The notes beneath the pieces were generated by a model, which saw nothing but the letters and a program-made list of their open reading frames with translations, did no database searches and was not told where the DNA came from. A DNA stretch of 44,286 bases from Legionella gresilensis (GTDB taxonomy: Bacteria > Pseudomonadota > Gammaproteobacteria > Legionellales > Legionellaceae), in contig NZ_CAAAHX010000014.1 in assembly GCF_900639865.1 (NCBI RefSeq), forward strand, positions 34,027 through 78,312, given 5' to 3'. The stretch's first letter is position 1; every line of letters begins with the position of its first letter. A program made the translations under genes and the position numbers. Positions 14,592 through 26,744 of this stretch are shown here, in pieces.

Positions 14592-14990
14592 ATGAAATTC
14601 GGTTATACTCGCGTCTCAACAAATTATCAAAGCCTAGATATTCAGATCCAAAAACTTAAAGAAGCAGGATGTGATGAAATTTTTAGTGAAAAAGCTAGTG
14701 GCGCTAAAAATGATCGCCAAGAGTTAAATTGCTTACTCGAAAAATTACGTAAGGGAGATACTGTCGGTGTTGTACGCTTTGATAGACTAGGTAGGCGAAT
14801 GATTAAGCATGCTGAAATGATACTAGATTTTAAAGAACGCGGTATTAACTTTGAGTCACTTGATAATAAAATTGATACTTCAACTCCAATAGGGATGTTA
14901 ATGTTTAATATATGGGGTATCGACCCCATTTATGTCAAAATTTACTGTTTAAGGTGTTTAATACTATTAAAGTGTCAGGTTAGGGTTTAG
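14592..14990 (+). pseudogene. serine recombinase (resolvase), truncated by transposon end
   Basis: Residues 1-108 are the catalytic domain of a resolvase/invertase: 'GYTRVSTNYQSLDIQIQKL' with nucleophile Ser9, 'SEKASGAKNDRQELN', 'GDTVGVVRFDRLGRR', 'FESLDNKIDTSTPIGMLMFNIW'. The family should go on with the 'F..FER..I.ERT' helix and a helix-turn-helix, but at Trp108 the frame runs into the 37-bp terminal repeat of the element at 14914-17015 and adds 24 unrelated residues. The missing C-terminus is not found beyond the other end of that element. The protein cannot bind a site in the usual way, although the resolvase at 36566 could act in trans. The upstream half-sites suggest that it was once the local recombinase. 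Confidence 0.85.
14914..14950 (+). repeat. left terminal inverted repeat
   Basis: Begins GGGGTATCGACCCC and goes on ATTTATGTCAAAATTTAC. It pairs with 16979-17015 with four mismatches (positions 7, 8, 18 and 33). The first 14 bases are themselves a palindrome (GGGGT, four bases, ACCCC). Confidence 0.8.
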
Positions 14991-15170
14991 AAGAATAAAG
15001 TCCTATGTTTATAAATTGAATTTTCCACCCTAAATTGGCATATAAAGTTATTCAGACATGAGGTCAGAATAGAGTACACTCTAGATTGACATTACAAGAT
15101 TGATATAAGCTGAATAATTACATTAAGATACTTTTAGAGTTTAGACATTTTTAAAGTTTAAGAAATCACT

Positions 15171-16925
15171 TTGCCTACTATTGAGAATAACAAATTTTCT
15201 AGTTTTTTTATGAAAGTCGCCACACCATATCGGTGGTGGTTTCTAGCAATGAGTATGGTAGGTATTTATTCTTCTATACACAGCGTTATTCAACCTTATG
15301 TACTTAAGATTATCCTAGACCGTGTAACTACATCTGGAGCAACCTCCTTTGTCTCGAAGTGCCTACCACCCGCTTTATTACTAATTATTCTCGGTTTTCT
15401 AATCACTCTTGTATGGCGATTTTACAACTATGTAGTACTCAAATCATTACCAAGAATAAAAGCTGATATTGTAACTATTGCCACAGAGCACTTAAGAAAC
15501 CAGTCATATGCATTTTTTCAAGATAGAATGAGTGGTGATATTAGCGCTAAAATTTCAGATTTAACCAATAATATCCAAAATGTTGTCAATTCGTGGTTCA
15601 ATATCGCAAGACAAGCTTTAACTATCCTGTTATCAATTTTTATAGTTGGAACAGTTAGTTGGTACTTTAGCGCTATTTTTCTTGTTGTATCAGCTGTTTT
15701 TATTTATTTATCGTATTATTGTGCATCCAGCATTAGACCCTATGCAAAAGATTATGCAGAGGCAAAAACTAAATACTCTGGCGCCATCGTTGATTGCTTT
15801 AGCAATATTTTAAATGTGCTGCTATTTGCAAGAGAAAATTATGAAGCAAAATATTTAGCCCACAACACAAATCTGGCTTTAGAAAAAGAAACTAAAATGC
15901 AGGTTAAAAATATGCTCAATGCGTCCTTACTTGGTTTTTTTGCCTGGGTTTTACAAAGCACATCTATATTATTATTGGTTTATCTTGGTGCAAAAGGTCA
16001 AATTACAGCTGGTGATTTTGCTTTTATATTTATCTTATCCATAACGGTTATAGATCAAATTTGGTATTTAACTGAAAGTTTGTTAGTAATTGGGGAACAA
16101 GCAGGTGTTTGTCAGAACGCTCTTGACACCATTTTTACTCCTCACTTACAACCTTTAAGCTCGGTAGATAGTAAACTAAGAATTCGAGAGGGGAAAATTG
16201 AATTCAAGGATGTAAATTTTAACTATATTAAAGATAAAAAAACTATTACCGATTTTAATCTAACAATAAAAGGCGGCAATAAAATTGGGTTAGTTGGATT
16301 TAGTGGCGCAGGCAAAAGTACTATTGTACATCTTATAACCAAATTATATGATATCGATAAAGGTGATATCTTAATTGATGGTCAAAGTATTAAAGATTCT
16401 CATAGACAAAGCCTGCGAGAACATATTGCTTTCATACCCCAAGACCCCTCTTTATTTCATCGTTCTATCTTTGAAAATATTCAATATGGTTGCACAGAAG
16501 CCACTCATAACCAAATCATTAGTGCTGCCAAGCAAGCCTATGCTCATGATTTTATAAGTCAACTACCGCAAGGATACGAAACCTTTGTTGGTGAAAAAGG
16601 TGTTAAATTATCAGGTGGGCAAAGACAGAGAATAGCGATTGCTAGAGCCATTTTGAAAAATGCGCCCATTTTAATCTTAGATGAGGCTACTAGTTCGCTT
16701 GACTCCATTACAGAAGATCTTATCAAGCAGTCGCTAAACTCTGCAATGAAAAATAGAACCGTTATAGTCATTGCTCATAGGCTTTCAACTCTTCTGTCAA
16801 TGGACACAATTGTGGTTATGGATCAAGGTAAAATCATAGAGCAAGGTAGCCACAGTGAGCTAATTTCTTTGAATGGTTTTTATAAAAATCTATGGGATGC
16901 GCAAAGTGGTCATAGCCTTATTTAA
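15171..16925 (+). CDS. ABC exporter, fused permease-ATPase (MsbA/lipid A exporter-like)
   Basis: Residues about 20-310 hold six membrane helices of the type-1 exporter fold. Residues about 340-580 are the ATPase, with Walker A 'GFSGAGKST', Q-loop 'FIPQDPSLFHRSIFENI', signature 'LSGGQRQRIAIARAI', Walker B 'ILILDEATSSLD' and 'IAHRLSTL'. At 584 residues it has normal half-transporter length and should work as a homodimer. The start is TTG at 15171 with a weak upstream site, and a later start would cut the first helix. Substrate is unknown; relatives export lipids, peptides or drugs. It is the only gene between the terminal repeats, so it is passenger cargo. No sign of decay. Confidence 0.88.
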   Translation: MPTIENNKFSSFFMKVATPYRWWFLAMSMVGIYSSIHSVIQPYVLKIILDRVTTSGATSFVSKCLPPALLLIILGFLITLVWRFYNYVVLKSLPRIKADIVTIATEHLRNQSYAFFQDRMSGDISAKISDLTNNIQNVVNSWFNIARQALTILLSIFIVGTVSWYFSAIFLVVSAVFIYLSYYCASSIRPYAKDYAEAKTKYSGAIVDCFSNILNVLLFARENYEAKYLAHNTNLALEKETKMQVKNMLNASLLGFFAWVLQSTSILLLVYLGAKGQITAGDFAFIFILSITVIDQIWYLTESLLVIGEQAGVCQNALDTIFTPHLQPLSSVDSKLRIREGKIEFKDVNFNYIKDKKTITDFNLTIKGGNKIGLVGFSGAGKSTIVHLITKLYDIDKGDILIDGQSIKDSHRQSLREHIAFIPQDPSLFHRSIFENIQYGCTEATHNQIISAAKQAYAHDFISQLPQGYETFVGEKGVKLSGGQRQRIAIARAILKNAPILILDEATSSLDSITEDLIKQSLNSAMKNRTVIVIAHRLSTLLSMDTIVVMDQGKIIEQGSHSELISLNGFYKNLWDAQSGHSLI

Positions 16926-16964
16926 GATGCTTTGTTGCCATACATTCAAAAATATCTTAGTAGA

Positions 16965-17549
16965 TTATTTAGAGTATAAAACCGTAAATTTTGACATGAA
17001 TGGGGTCACTACCCCATCTTCAGTGACTGAAGCGTGATACTCCTGCCGGATTGGCTTGGCTATTCTTTCCGGAATTTCATAGAAATCAAAAATGCATTCC
17101 AGTATATCATCTGGATATTCTGATTTATCAATCTTGACCACTACTTCACATAAATTATTTATTACAGTTTTTTCATGAATCAGAGGTAATAATTTTTCAT
17201 TAAATAATGTAAATGAACTCTGGCTGTTATTAACAGGCAACGTTATATAGAGCGGTGGCTCGAACAGATTAAAGAAAGTCAGAGGAGCTGTTTTTGTTAT
17301 TTCTGGATGCGTGAGGAAGAGATGCCTGCCAGTAAGGTGGGTTTCCCATCTGTCATGATAATTCATCCCCGAGTATGAATAGAAATCAGGGATGGATTTT
17401 TTCTGGTCTGAAGGAGGCAGTCTCAATTGCTCTGCTACAAATTTACTGAGAGGTAGAGGTAGCTTATAGGCTCGAAAAATACAACCCATAATGTCAAGCC
17501 ATATCGATTTATTTTCAGGCAATACGAAGCATAGTTCCACATAACTCAA
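16965..17549 (-). pseudogene. unknown protein, C-terminus cut by transposon repeat
   Basis: This 194-codon frame begins MSYVELCFVLPENKSIW and reads well until about residue 178. The last residues (EDGVVTPFMSKFTVLYSK) are encoded by the right terminal repeat of the 14914-17015 element and the sequence just inside it, so the natural C-terminus is lost. The visible part is soluble, with 'LDIMGCIFRAYKLPLPLSKFVAEQL' and 'DDILECIFDFYEIPERIAKPIRQEYHA', which look like two copies of a related helix motif (D-I-x-x-C-I-F-x-x-Y/F-x-x-P). I do not recognise the family. It is probably not functional in full. Confidence 0.6.
16979..17015 (-). repeat. right terminal inverted repeat
   Basis: Read from the outer end it begins GGGGTAGTGACCCC and then ATTCATGTCAAAATTTAC. 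It is 33/37 identical to the left repeat, with the same GGGGT-NNNN-ACCCC palindrome at the tip. Confidence 0.8.
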
Positions 17550-17594
17550 ATACCAATGCTTATAATCTAATTAATCAGCCAAATACAACTATAG

Positions 17595-17662
17595 ACTTTC
17601 TATAAGCTTTCAGTACCGCGCTTCCTTTCTTCTATGCATAATTAAATACAATCCAGGTAAAA
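17595..17662 (-). repeat. orphan copy of the czcA 3' end
   Basis: About 68 bp match 18906-18972 with a handful of changes and one extra base. In the second copy this sequence encodes the last residues and stop of CzcA ([18 protein letters not shown]). Here there is no gene in front of it. The two direct copies enclose 1.24 kb with a lipoprotein gene and a PAS remnant. Confidence 0.85.
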
Positions 17663-17704
17663 GCGCTTAGCTTACAAGACACTTTAAAATTTAACAAACA
17701 AATT

Positions 17705-18163
17705 TCAATCATTTATCTGAAAATCATCATTATTAAATAACGGCGTTTCATTAATCTCTAAATCTTTTGTTTTTACTGCTACATTTGCAGATGGACAGTA
17801 ATAGGCCTTAGCGGTTATAGAATGTATATAAATAGTGGTTAAATTTTTTGAGCCCCTTACATATCTTATAGCATACCCCTTTGAGTTATGGGTTAAAAGA
17901 ACAATAACATTAGCGCCTAACCTTGCTCCTTCATTTCTAAGAAAATTATTATCATCCTTTCTTAATTCACGTAGTGAAGATTTTATATCTACCAATTCGT
18001 GCACATTCGGATTTTCAATGGTCCCTAAAAATCTACAATTTTTTGTAGGATAGGAAAAATACAAATTAACTTTTTCCGCACCTGAATTCATTTTCCTTAT
18101 TCCTGCGCAACTAGCGATGATAGAAAGAATTACAAAACCAAGCAATGAGTAAATTATTTTCAT
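17705..18163 (-). CDS. DUF4156-like lipoprotein
   Basis: The N-terminus MKIIYSLLGFVILSIIASCAG is a lipoprotein signal with lipobox IASC, so the mature protein is anchored at Cys19. The rest has 'CRFLGTIENPNVHELVDIKSSLRELRKDDNNFLRNEGARLGANVIVLL', the DUF4156 pattern 'C..LG......L.......LRN.AA.LGAN.V.L'. The remaining 60 residues are polar. It lies between two direct repeats of the czcA end, so it may be a later insertion. A related lipoprotein lies at 29330-29689. DUF4156 proteins are envelope proteins of unknown role. Confidence 0.78.
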   Translation of the reverse strand: MKIIYSLLGFVILSIIASCAGIRKMNSGAEKVNLYFSYPTKNCRFLGTIENPNVHELVDIKSSLRELRKDDNNFLRNEGARLGANVIVLLTHNSKGYAIRYVRGSKNLTTIYIHSITAKAYYCPSANVAVKTKDLEINETPLFNNDDFQIND

Positions 18164-18621
18164 ATTTATAATCCATTAGTGTAGAAATTTTTCCGTTGAA
18201 ATATTTAAAATTAATCACAATTAAATATATTTTTTTTAAATTCAAAAAAATAATATTATTGAATAATTTTATAAATAAGACTTTAATACCATAATTGAGC
18301 ATTAATTTCATTTTAAAGCATATTAGATAATTGCAAAAATACTTACCTAAAGCGTTAAATGGGACTATCAATAAAACAGCTTGCCCCTGTTTCTTTTTAC
18401 CACAGATTGAGTTTTGGTCAGATTTAAACAAGCAAATATTCACTTTAACATCTTGATTAACCTGCGATTTTATAAGTGGATTAGCTCCCTATTACAGGTA
18501 CACACTCTATAAAAATAAATTTTAATAATAAAGAGCCAATGTTTTTATATGCCTCCTTTCGCTAAAATGAAATTTCTAAACTAGCTATACTTATTTTATA
18601 AAAAGATAAATGGAACGTAAG
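18164..18621. other. AT-rich intergenic, no gene seen
   Basis: Long A/T runs. A 110-codon minus-strand frame at 18111-18443 overlaps the lipoprotein start and is built of low-complexity Ile/Asn/Lys/Phe, so I reject it. A promoter for the lipoprotein must lie here, but I cannot point to hexamers with confidence. Confidence 0.35.
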
Positions 18622-18865
18622 ATGCTAGATAATGCCTATCCTAGTAAAAAAATAAAACAAGAAATTGAGCAATCCCTGTTAAATTCAATTGTAGAATTTT
18701 CATATGATGCCATCCCCTTGCAAGGTTATTACCAGTTGGAATCATAGCGCTGAACAACTATTTGGTTACTCTGCTAAAGAAATCATTGGAAAACCGTCTA
18801 TCTTATTAATGCCACCAGAACGGGTTTATGAAGAAGCTATCTTTTTAAAACGAATTGCTTTTTGA
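18622..18865 (+). pseudogene. PAS-domain sensor gene remnant, frameshifted
   Basis: ATG at 18622 reads MLDNAYPSKKIKQEIEQSLLNSIVEFSYDAI, the lead helix and first strand of a PAS domain, then shifts frame near 18722. The next frame continues 'VITSWNHSAEQLFGYSAKEIIGKPSILLMPPERVYEEAIFLKRI', an unmistakable PAS core (W.N.AE.LFGYS..E.IGK), and stops at 18863-18865. The output domain is missing, because the sequence joins the czcA 3' repeat 40 bp later. It is a truncated and frameshifted relic of a PAS sensor such as a diguanylate cyclase or histidine kinase. Confidence 0.8.
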
Positions 18866-18905
18866 GCACCTCAATTTTTCAGCCATTATTAAATAACAGA
18901 GATAA

Positions 18906-22072
<3,167 letters not shown>

Positions 22073-23320
22073 TTAATGTTCATGCTCAGCACCTGACTTC
22101 TCAATATCAGCCTTAATTAGAAAACTATTGCTGACTACATAGCTTGTACCTGGTTTTAAACCACTTTTCACTTCCACCCATTGATTATCCTTTTCACCCA
22201 ATTCCACCTGACGCATCTCATATTGATTTCCTACCTTAATAAAAATAACTGTCTCTTCTTTGACGTTTTGCAGCGCAGAAGTCTTCACCATTAATGAGAC
22301 AGGTTTTTCCGCAATGAGTACATCGGCTCTAACAATGGTTCCGGGGCGCCATTCTCCAGCAGGATTTAAAATAGTGACAATGGCAATAACCGTTTGACTA
22401 AGTGGGTCAGTGGTAGGCAGAATCATGGTAATAGGAGCACTCACCTCCCTATCTTCTTCTTCGGAATGAATGGTGACCATTTGTCCTTCATTAATTTTAC
22501 CTAAATCCCGCGGAAAAACATGAAGCTCGGCCCACACATTTGATAAATTAGCAATGGTAAAAAGGGTCTCCGTTCCCGCCACATTCCCAGGTGTGATATT
22601 TCGGTTAAGGATACGGCCATCGGTTGGCGCACGTACCTCATATTCTTTCAAACTCTCATTACTTTCAATTGTCGCTAATAAATCGCCTTTTTTAACCGAG
22701 TCCCCCCACTTAACAAATACACTTTTAACAACCCCTTGGAAACGTGCTCGAACTTCGGTGGTGGTATTGCGGTTAAGCGTAATACGACCATTGAGGTGGA
22801 CATATTTTTTTATTACCCCAGACCCTGCTATTTTGACTTTAATACCTTCTTCTTGTGCTGCTTTGTCACTGAGTGTAATTCTGCCCTCATAGGATGAATA
22901 GCTCCAGCTGTAGCGTTTGTTTTCATAAATTGCATTAATGGTTACATCAAAGGAGTGGGGTTCTTGCACATCTTGATTACTGACTAAAGCATCCTGTTGA
23001 GGTGCAAAGGTAACAGTAGTAATGTCTCCTTCAAGACGTTTTAATTTAACTGTAAGATTTACTTTAGACGGTGGGATAGCTTTGCCTTTCAATGAGGCAT
23101 AAGCTTTAAATTTAGGTGCTTGGCCTGCTTCATCAATAACCAACTCTAACATGAAATCCTTATCCCGGAATAAACGACCCTTATTCGGACCGTGTTCTGC
23201 CTCGATGCTAGTACTTTTAGATAATGATTCCGTGGCAAACGTCAATCGGGCTGATAACCACCATATCGCACCTGCAATAAGGATTGCTGCGATGATTAAA
23301 AAATAATGGTACTTTTTCAC
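22073..23320 (-). CDS. czcB: CzcB/HelB periplasmic adaptor
   Basis: The 415-residue protein starts with a membrane anchor (YHYFLIIAAILIAGAIWWLSA). An N-terminal extension of about 100 residues ('GPNKGRLFRDKDFMLELVIDEAGQAPKFKAYA') is typical of CzcB-type adaptors. Then follow the barrel-sandwich segments 'VRARFQGVVKSVFVKWGDSVKKGDLLATIESNESLKEYEVRAPTDGRILNRNITPGNVAG' and beta-barrel 'VWAELHVFPRDLGKI.EGQ'. The end, AEHEH, is His-rich and may touch metal. It links CzcA with CzcC across the periplasm. Gaps of 21 bp to czcC and 12 bp to czcA support one transcript. Confidence 0.93.
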   Translation of the reverse strand: MKKYHYFLIIAAILIAGAIWWLSARLTFATESLSKSTSIEAEHGPNKGRLFRDKDFMLELVIDEAGQAPKFKAYASLKGKAIPPSKVNLTVKLKRLEGDITTVTFAPQQDALVSNQDVQEPHSFDVTINAIYENKRYSWSYSSYEGRITLSDKAAQEEGIKVKIAGSGVIKKYVHLNGRITLNRNTTTEVRARFQGVVKSVFVKWGDSVKKGDLLATIESNESLKEYEVRAPTDGRILNRNITPGNVAGTETLFTIANLSNVWAELHVFPRDLGKINEGQMVTIHSEEEDREVSAPITMILPTTDPLSQTVIAIVTILNPAGEWRPGTIVRADVLIAEKPVSLMVKTSALQNVKEETVIFIKVGNQYEMRQVELGEKDNQWVEVKSGLKPGTSYVVSNSFLIKADIEKSGAEHEH

Positions 23321-23341
23321 ACGAATTCCTTTTTTAATTTG

Positions 23342-24580
23342 TTATTTTCCTTGAGAGTTATCTCTCATCAATAGTCCCTGTATTTTAATAATTGCTTTAT
23401 GGTAATCGGTATGTGCTTTGGTGTAATGTTCTTCTTCACGGTTAAGCATAAGCATCGCGTTATTGAGAATAAGGTAATTATAACGCCCCTGCTCAAACCC
23501 TTCCCGGGCTAATTCAACTGCTTTCCTAGCATTAGGCAACATCCTCGATGTAATTTTTTGTACCTCTTCTTTAAATTGCAAGCCATCTAAAAAAGTCCCG
23601 TATAAATTAGTCTCTAAGTTTAACTTTAATTGGTGTAAATCCTTAATTGTCTCACTCTGTTTTGCACGTGCTGAATAGACATTTCCTTGATTTTGATTAA
23701 AAATTGGAATGGGCGCTGCAGCTGAAACCACGGCAGCCTTTTGATGGTTTAGCTGAAAATGACGAAATCCTACTTGCAGATTTAAATCAGGCCAGACTTG
23801 CTTAGCAGCGGCAGTAATGCGCGACCCCATCGCCTTAACCAAGGCCATTTGTGCTTTAATCAGATTGCTTGTCAGAATGCGTTTTTTAATGGAGGCCCAG
23901 GTGTCTAATTGGTGAGAGAGACCTTTTTCAATTAAAACACGTGTGCTAAGTCCCCTGACGCCAATTAAATTAGATAAAGCAATTTTAGTTTTTAACTCAT
24001 TCCGACGTGCTCTATCAAAAACAATAATCGCTTCATCAAGGGCTATTTCAGCTAATCTCAAATCAACTTCGGAATTAGCGCCTATCTCTAATCGTTTTTT
24101 AATGCTTAAAACTACTAATTCATTGAGTTTCACAAGACGTTTGGAGGCATGAGTCCAATATTGGGCGTAAAAAGCATCCACATAAGCATTACCTACATCG
24201 ATATATAGAGAGGCGCGGGTTGCTGCTAATTTTAAGCAGGCCGCTAAAAATTCCATTTTTGCAGCTTGTCTTTGATAATATAACCGGTTTCCTAAGGGGA
24301 TGGGTTGCTCAATTAAAATGGTTGTATCAGTACCTGTAAATCCTGATTCAAGGCTAGAAGGGGTCCCAATATTTTCAACCTGTATCGCTACAGAGGGGTT
24401 AGGATATAACCCTGATTGAATAAATTGCCCCTTAGCTTGTTCAACGATAGCCGCTTGGGCTTGTAAAGTAGGATTGTTTCTATAAGCCAATGTTAATGCC
24501 TGATGGAATGTTAGCGTGCTTGCTTGAGCTACTAATGTATTCATCAGCAAAAATACAAAAAACCAATAGTTACAGGGCAT
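23342..24580 (-). CDS. czcC: CzcC/HelC outer-membrane efflux protein
   Basis: The 412 residues begin with a signal peptide (WFFVFLLMNTLVAQA) and continue 'LTFHQALTLAYRNNPTLQAQAAIVEQAKGQFIQSGLYPNPSVAIQVENIG', the classic TolC/OEP opening. A second repeat, 'LVKAMGSRITAAAKQVWPDLNLQVGFRH' and 'PIFNQNQGN', follows at about 245-300. It should form the trimeric outer-membrane duct for CzcA and CzcB. It lies 49 bp after cadA in the same direction. The length and both repeats are intact. Confidence 0.93.
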   Translation of the reverse strand: MPCNYWFFVFLLMNTLVAQASTLTFHQALTLAYRNNPTLQAQAAIVEQAKGQFIQSGLYPNPSVAIQVENIGTPSSLESGFTGTDTTILIEQPIPLGNRLYYQRQAAKMEFLAACLKLAATRASLYIDVGNAYVDAFYAQYWTHASKRLVKLNELVVLSIKKRLEIGANSEVDLRLAEIALDEAIIVFDRARRNELKTKIALSNLIGVRGLSTRVLIEKGLSHQLDTWASIKKRILTSNLIKAQMALVKAMGSRITAAAKQVWPDLNLQVGFRHFQLNHQKAAVVSAAAPIPIFNQNQGNVYSARAKQSETIKDLHQLKLNLETNLYGTFLDGLQFKEEVQKITSRMLPNARKAVELAREGFEQGRYNYLILNNAMLMLNREEEHYTKAHTDYHKAIIKIQGLLMRDNSQGK

Positions 24581-24629
24581 TCAATTAATCCTTTAATCAT
24601 TAAACTATATGAGCTTAGCGCTTAGATAC

Positions 24630-26744
24630 CTACTTACCACTAAAGGTCAATAATCGCAACCCATTGGCAACCACCAGGAGGCTCGCACCCATATCGGCAA
24701 ATACAGCCATCCATAAGGTAGCCAAACCCGCTAAAGCCAAACCAAAAAAAATAATTTTAACGACAATAGACAAACTAATATTTTGGAACAACACAGTTGC
24801 TGTTTTACGGCTTAACTCAATAAATTGGGGCAACTTAACTAAGTTATCATTCATAATAGCAATATCAGCAGTTTCTAATGCAATATCAGTTCCCTTTCCC
24901 ATTGCAAAACCTATTGTCGCTTTGGCAAGTGCTGGTGCATCATTAATGCCATCACCTACCATGCCTACCTCACCATAACGCTTAATTAACTCATCAATGG
25001 CTTTAAGTTTATCAGCAGGTAATACATTGGCCCGAACTTCATCTATCCCCACTTCAGTGGCAATGGCTTGCGCTGTGGTTGCATTATCACCTGTTAACAT
25101 GCACGTTTTAATACCTTGTTGATGCAATGACTTGATAGCCAATTGGCTGGTAGGACGCAGGGTATCGGCTACAGCAAAAATGGCTAATACGCGCTCTGAA
25201 TTACTTAAAATGATGGTGGTTTGTCCTGTTTGCTCAAGGGCTTTAAGCTGTGCTTCAATTGTGGAATTACACACCTGATTGTCTTCAGCTAATTGATGGT
25301 TACCAACATAATACCGCACATCGGCTATTAAGCCCGTTACTCCACGACCAGGAAGGGCTTTAAAATCGGTGACTGAAAGTAATGAATCTGCTGGTTGCTG
25401 TTTTTGCCATTGTTTAACAATGGCCTGAGCAATAGGATGCTCCGAGTGCTCATCTAGACTGGCTGCAAGCTGCAGCACATTCACGCCTGGGTCGCTTAGT
25501 TGAATCAATTTTGTAACCACGGGCCTGCCTTCAGTAAGGGTTCCTGTTTTATCCAGCGCAATCGCTTTTAAACGATGCCCTTGTTCAAGGTAGGATCCCC
25601 CTTTGATAAGAATACCGTGTTTAGCAGCAGCGGCTAAACCACTAACAACTGTCACAGGCGTTGAAATAACTAATGCGCAGGGGCAAGCAATGACGAGCAA
25701 GGTCAACGCTTTATAAAGCCACAATGACCATGCACCTCCCCAAAAAACAGGCGGAAGAAAAGCGACCAAAATAGCAATTACAATCATCAGCGGGGTATAG
25801 TAATTGGCAAATTGATCAACAAAACGCTGAGTAGGCGCACGCTCTGCTTGGGCCTGCGCAATGGTTTTTCCAATTTTTGCAAGAACGGTATCGCCAGCTA
25901 CCACAGTAACACTAAATTGAAATGAGCCATGTTCGTTAAGAGTTCCAGCGTAGACTTTATCGCCGACCTCTTTATCAATAGGCATGGATTCACCAGTAAT
26001 TGGTGCTTGATTGACACTGCTTTTTCCTAGAATGATTTCCCCATCTAAAGGAATCCGCTCACCCGGTTTTACCCAGATTACCTCACCTAATGCAACTTGA
26101 TTGACGGGCATACTCTGCCAACTACCATCAGCCACTTTAACAGTCGCCACATCGGGCGCAATTTCCATCAATTTTCGAATAGCCTCTCGTGCCTTGTCCA
26201 ATGAATACACTTCAATTCGTTCAGCAAGCGCAAATAAAACGGTCACCATAGCAGCTTCTGGCCACTCGCCAATGAGCACAGCCCCGGTAATGGCTATCAG
26301 CATCAAACTACTAATATTCAGTGTTTTGGTGCTAAGGGCTAACCACCCTTTTTTAAGCGTGGTTTTCCCACTTAAGGCCATGGCAATGAGCGCAAGTACG
26401 GCAACCCACAGTGATTGTTCATTTGAAAGGCTATAAGCAATTATTTCGGCCATGAGAGCCAAAAACCCTGCAAATCCTATTATCCACCATGAGGGGTGTA
26501 AATTTTCTTCTAAGTGCTCTTTCTCCTGTTTTGTTTTTAATGTGGCTTTCATCCCAAGCGCCTCAATCTTTTTCACAAAAGACGCAGGCGTGTTTAAATA
26601 ATGCTCAATGGTCACTTCTTGAGTGATAAAGTTAAAAATTAAATTTTCCACTTCTGGAATAGATTCTAATTGCCTTCGAATCAGTTTTTCTTCTGAGGGG
26701 CAATCTAATCCCGGAACGAATAAGGTTGTTATTGAGCTTTTCAT
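24630..26744 (-). CDS. cadA: CadA/ZntA-type P1B-ATPase, Zn/Cd/Pb export
   Basis: The 704-residue protein has the P-type motifs 'TGESMP', phosphorylation site 'DKTGTLTEG', 'SEHPIAQAI', 'GDNATTAQAIA' and 'VGDGINDAPAL'. The membrane metal site is 'CPCALVIS'. Near the end 'FADMGASLLVVANGLRLL' has the Asp that ZntA uses for Zn/Cd/Pb selectivity. The N-terminal domain (1-75) reads 'VPGLDCPSEEKLIRRQL', where the usual CxxC is replaced by Cys-Pro-Ser-Glu-Glu, a known variant of this subgroup. It pumps divalent soft metals from cytoplasm to periplasm, where CzcCBA can take over. Its start overlaps the sensor stop by 4 bp (ATGA), so expression is tightly linked. Confidence 0.95.
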   Translation of the reverse strand: MKSSITTLFVPGLDCPSEEKLIRRQLESIPEVENLIFNFITQEVTIEHYLNTPASFVKKIEALGMKATLKTKQEKEHLEENLHPSWWIIGFAGFLALMAEIIAYSLSNEQSLWVAVLALIAMALSGKTTLKKGWLALSTKTLNISSLMLIAITGAVLIGEWPEAAMVTVLFALAERIEVYSLDKAREAIRKLMEIAPDVATVKVADGSWQSMPVNQVALGEVIWVKPGERIPLDGEIILGKSSVNQAPITGESMPIDKEVGDKVYAGTLNEHGSFQFSVTVVAGDTVLAKIGKTIAQAQAERAPTQRFVDQFANYYTPLMIVIAILVAFLPPVFWGGAWSLWLYKALTLLVIACPCALVISTPVTVVSGLAAAAKHGILIKGGSYLEQGHRLKAIALDKTGTLTEGRPVVTKLIQLSDPGVNVLQLAASLDEHSEHPIAQAIVKQWQKQQPADSLLSVTDFKALPGRGVTGLIADVRYYVGNHQLAEDNQVCNSTIEAQLKALEQTGQTTIILSNSERVLAIFAVADTLRPTSQLAIKSLHQQGIKTCMLTGDNATTAQAIATEVGIDEVRANVLPADKLKAIDELIKRYGEVGMVGDGINDAPALAKATIGFAMGKGTDIALETADIAIMNDNLVKLPQFIELSRKTATVLFQNISLSIVVKIIFFGLALAGLATLWMAVFADMGASLLVVANGLRLLTFSGK

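Larger units (their letters stand above)
14914..17015. mobile_element. 2.1-kb non-autonomous transposon-like unit carrying an ABC exporter
   Basis: Terminal inverted repeats of 37 bp (33 matches) begin with GGGG, as in Tn3-family elements, and enclose a single ABC transporter gene. No transposase or resolvase lies inside, so it resembles the Tn3-derived mobile insertion cassettes. The flanking pentamers (TATAT on the left, ATCTT on the right) are not a duplication, so the present copy has probably suffered an adjacent deletion or recombination. Both flanking genes are truncated exactly at the repeat ends. Assignment to Tn3 is inferred from the GGGG start and repeat length. Confidence 0.65.

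Noticed and set aside
14909-17020. Target-site duplication for the ABC-carrying element
   Set aside because: The five bases on each side (TATAT and ATCTT) do not match.
18111-18443. 110-codon minus-strand frame
   Set aside because: Low-complexity AT-rich composition, and it overlaps the well-supported lipoprotein start.
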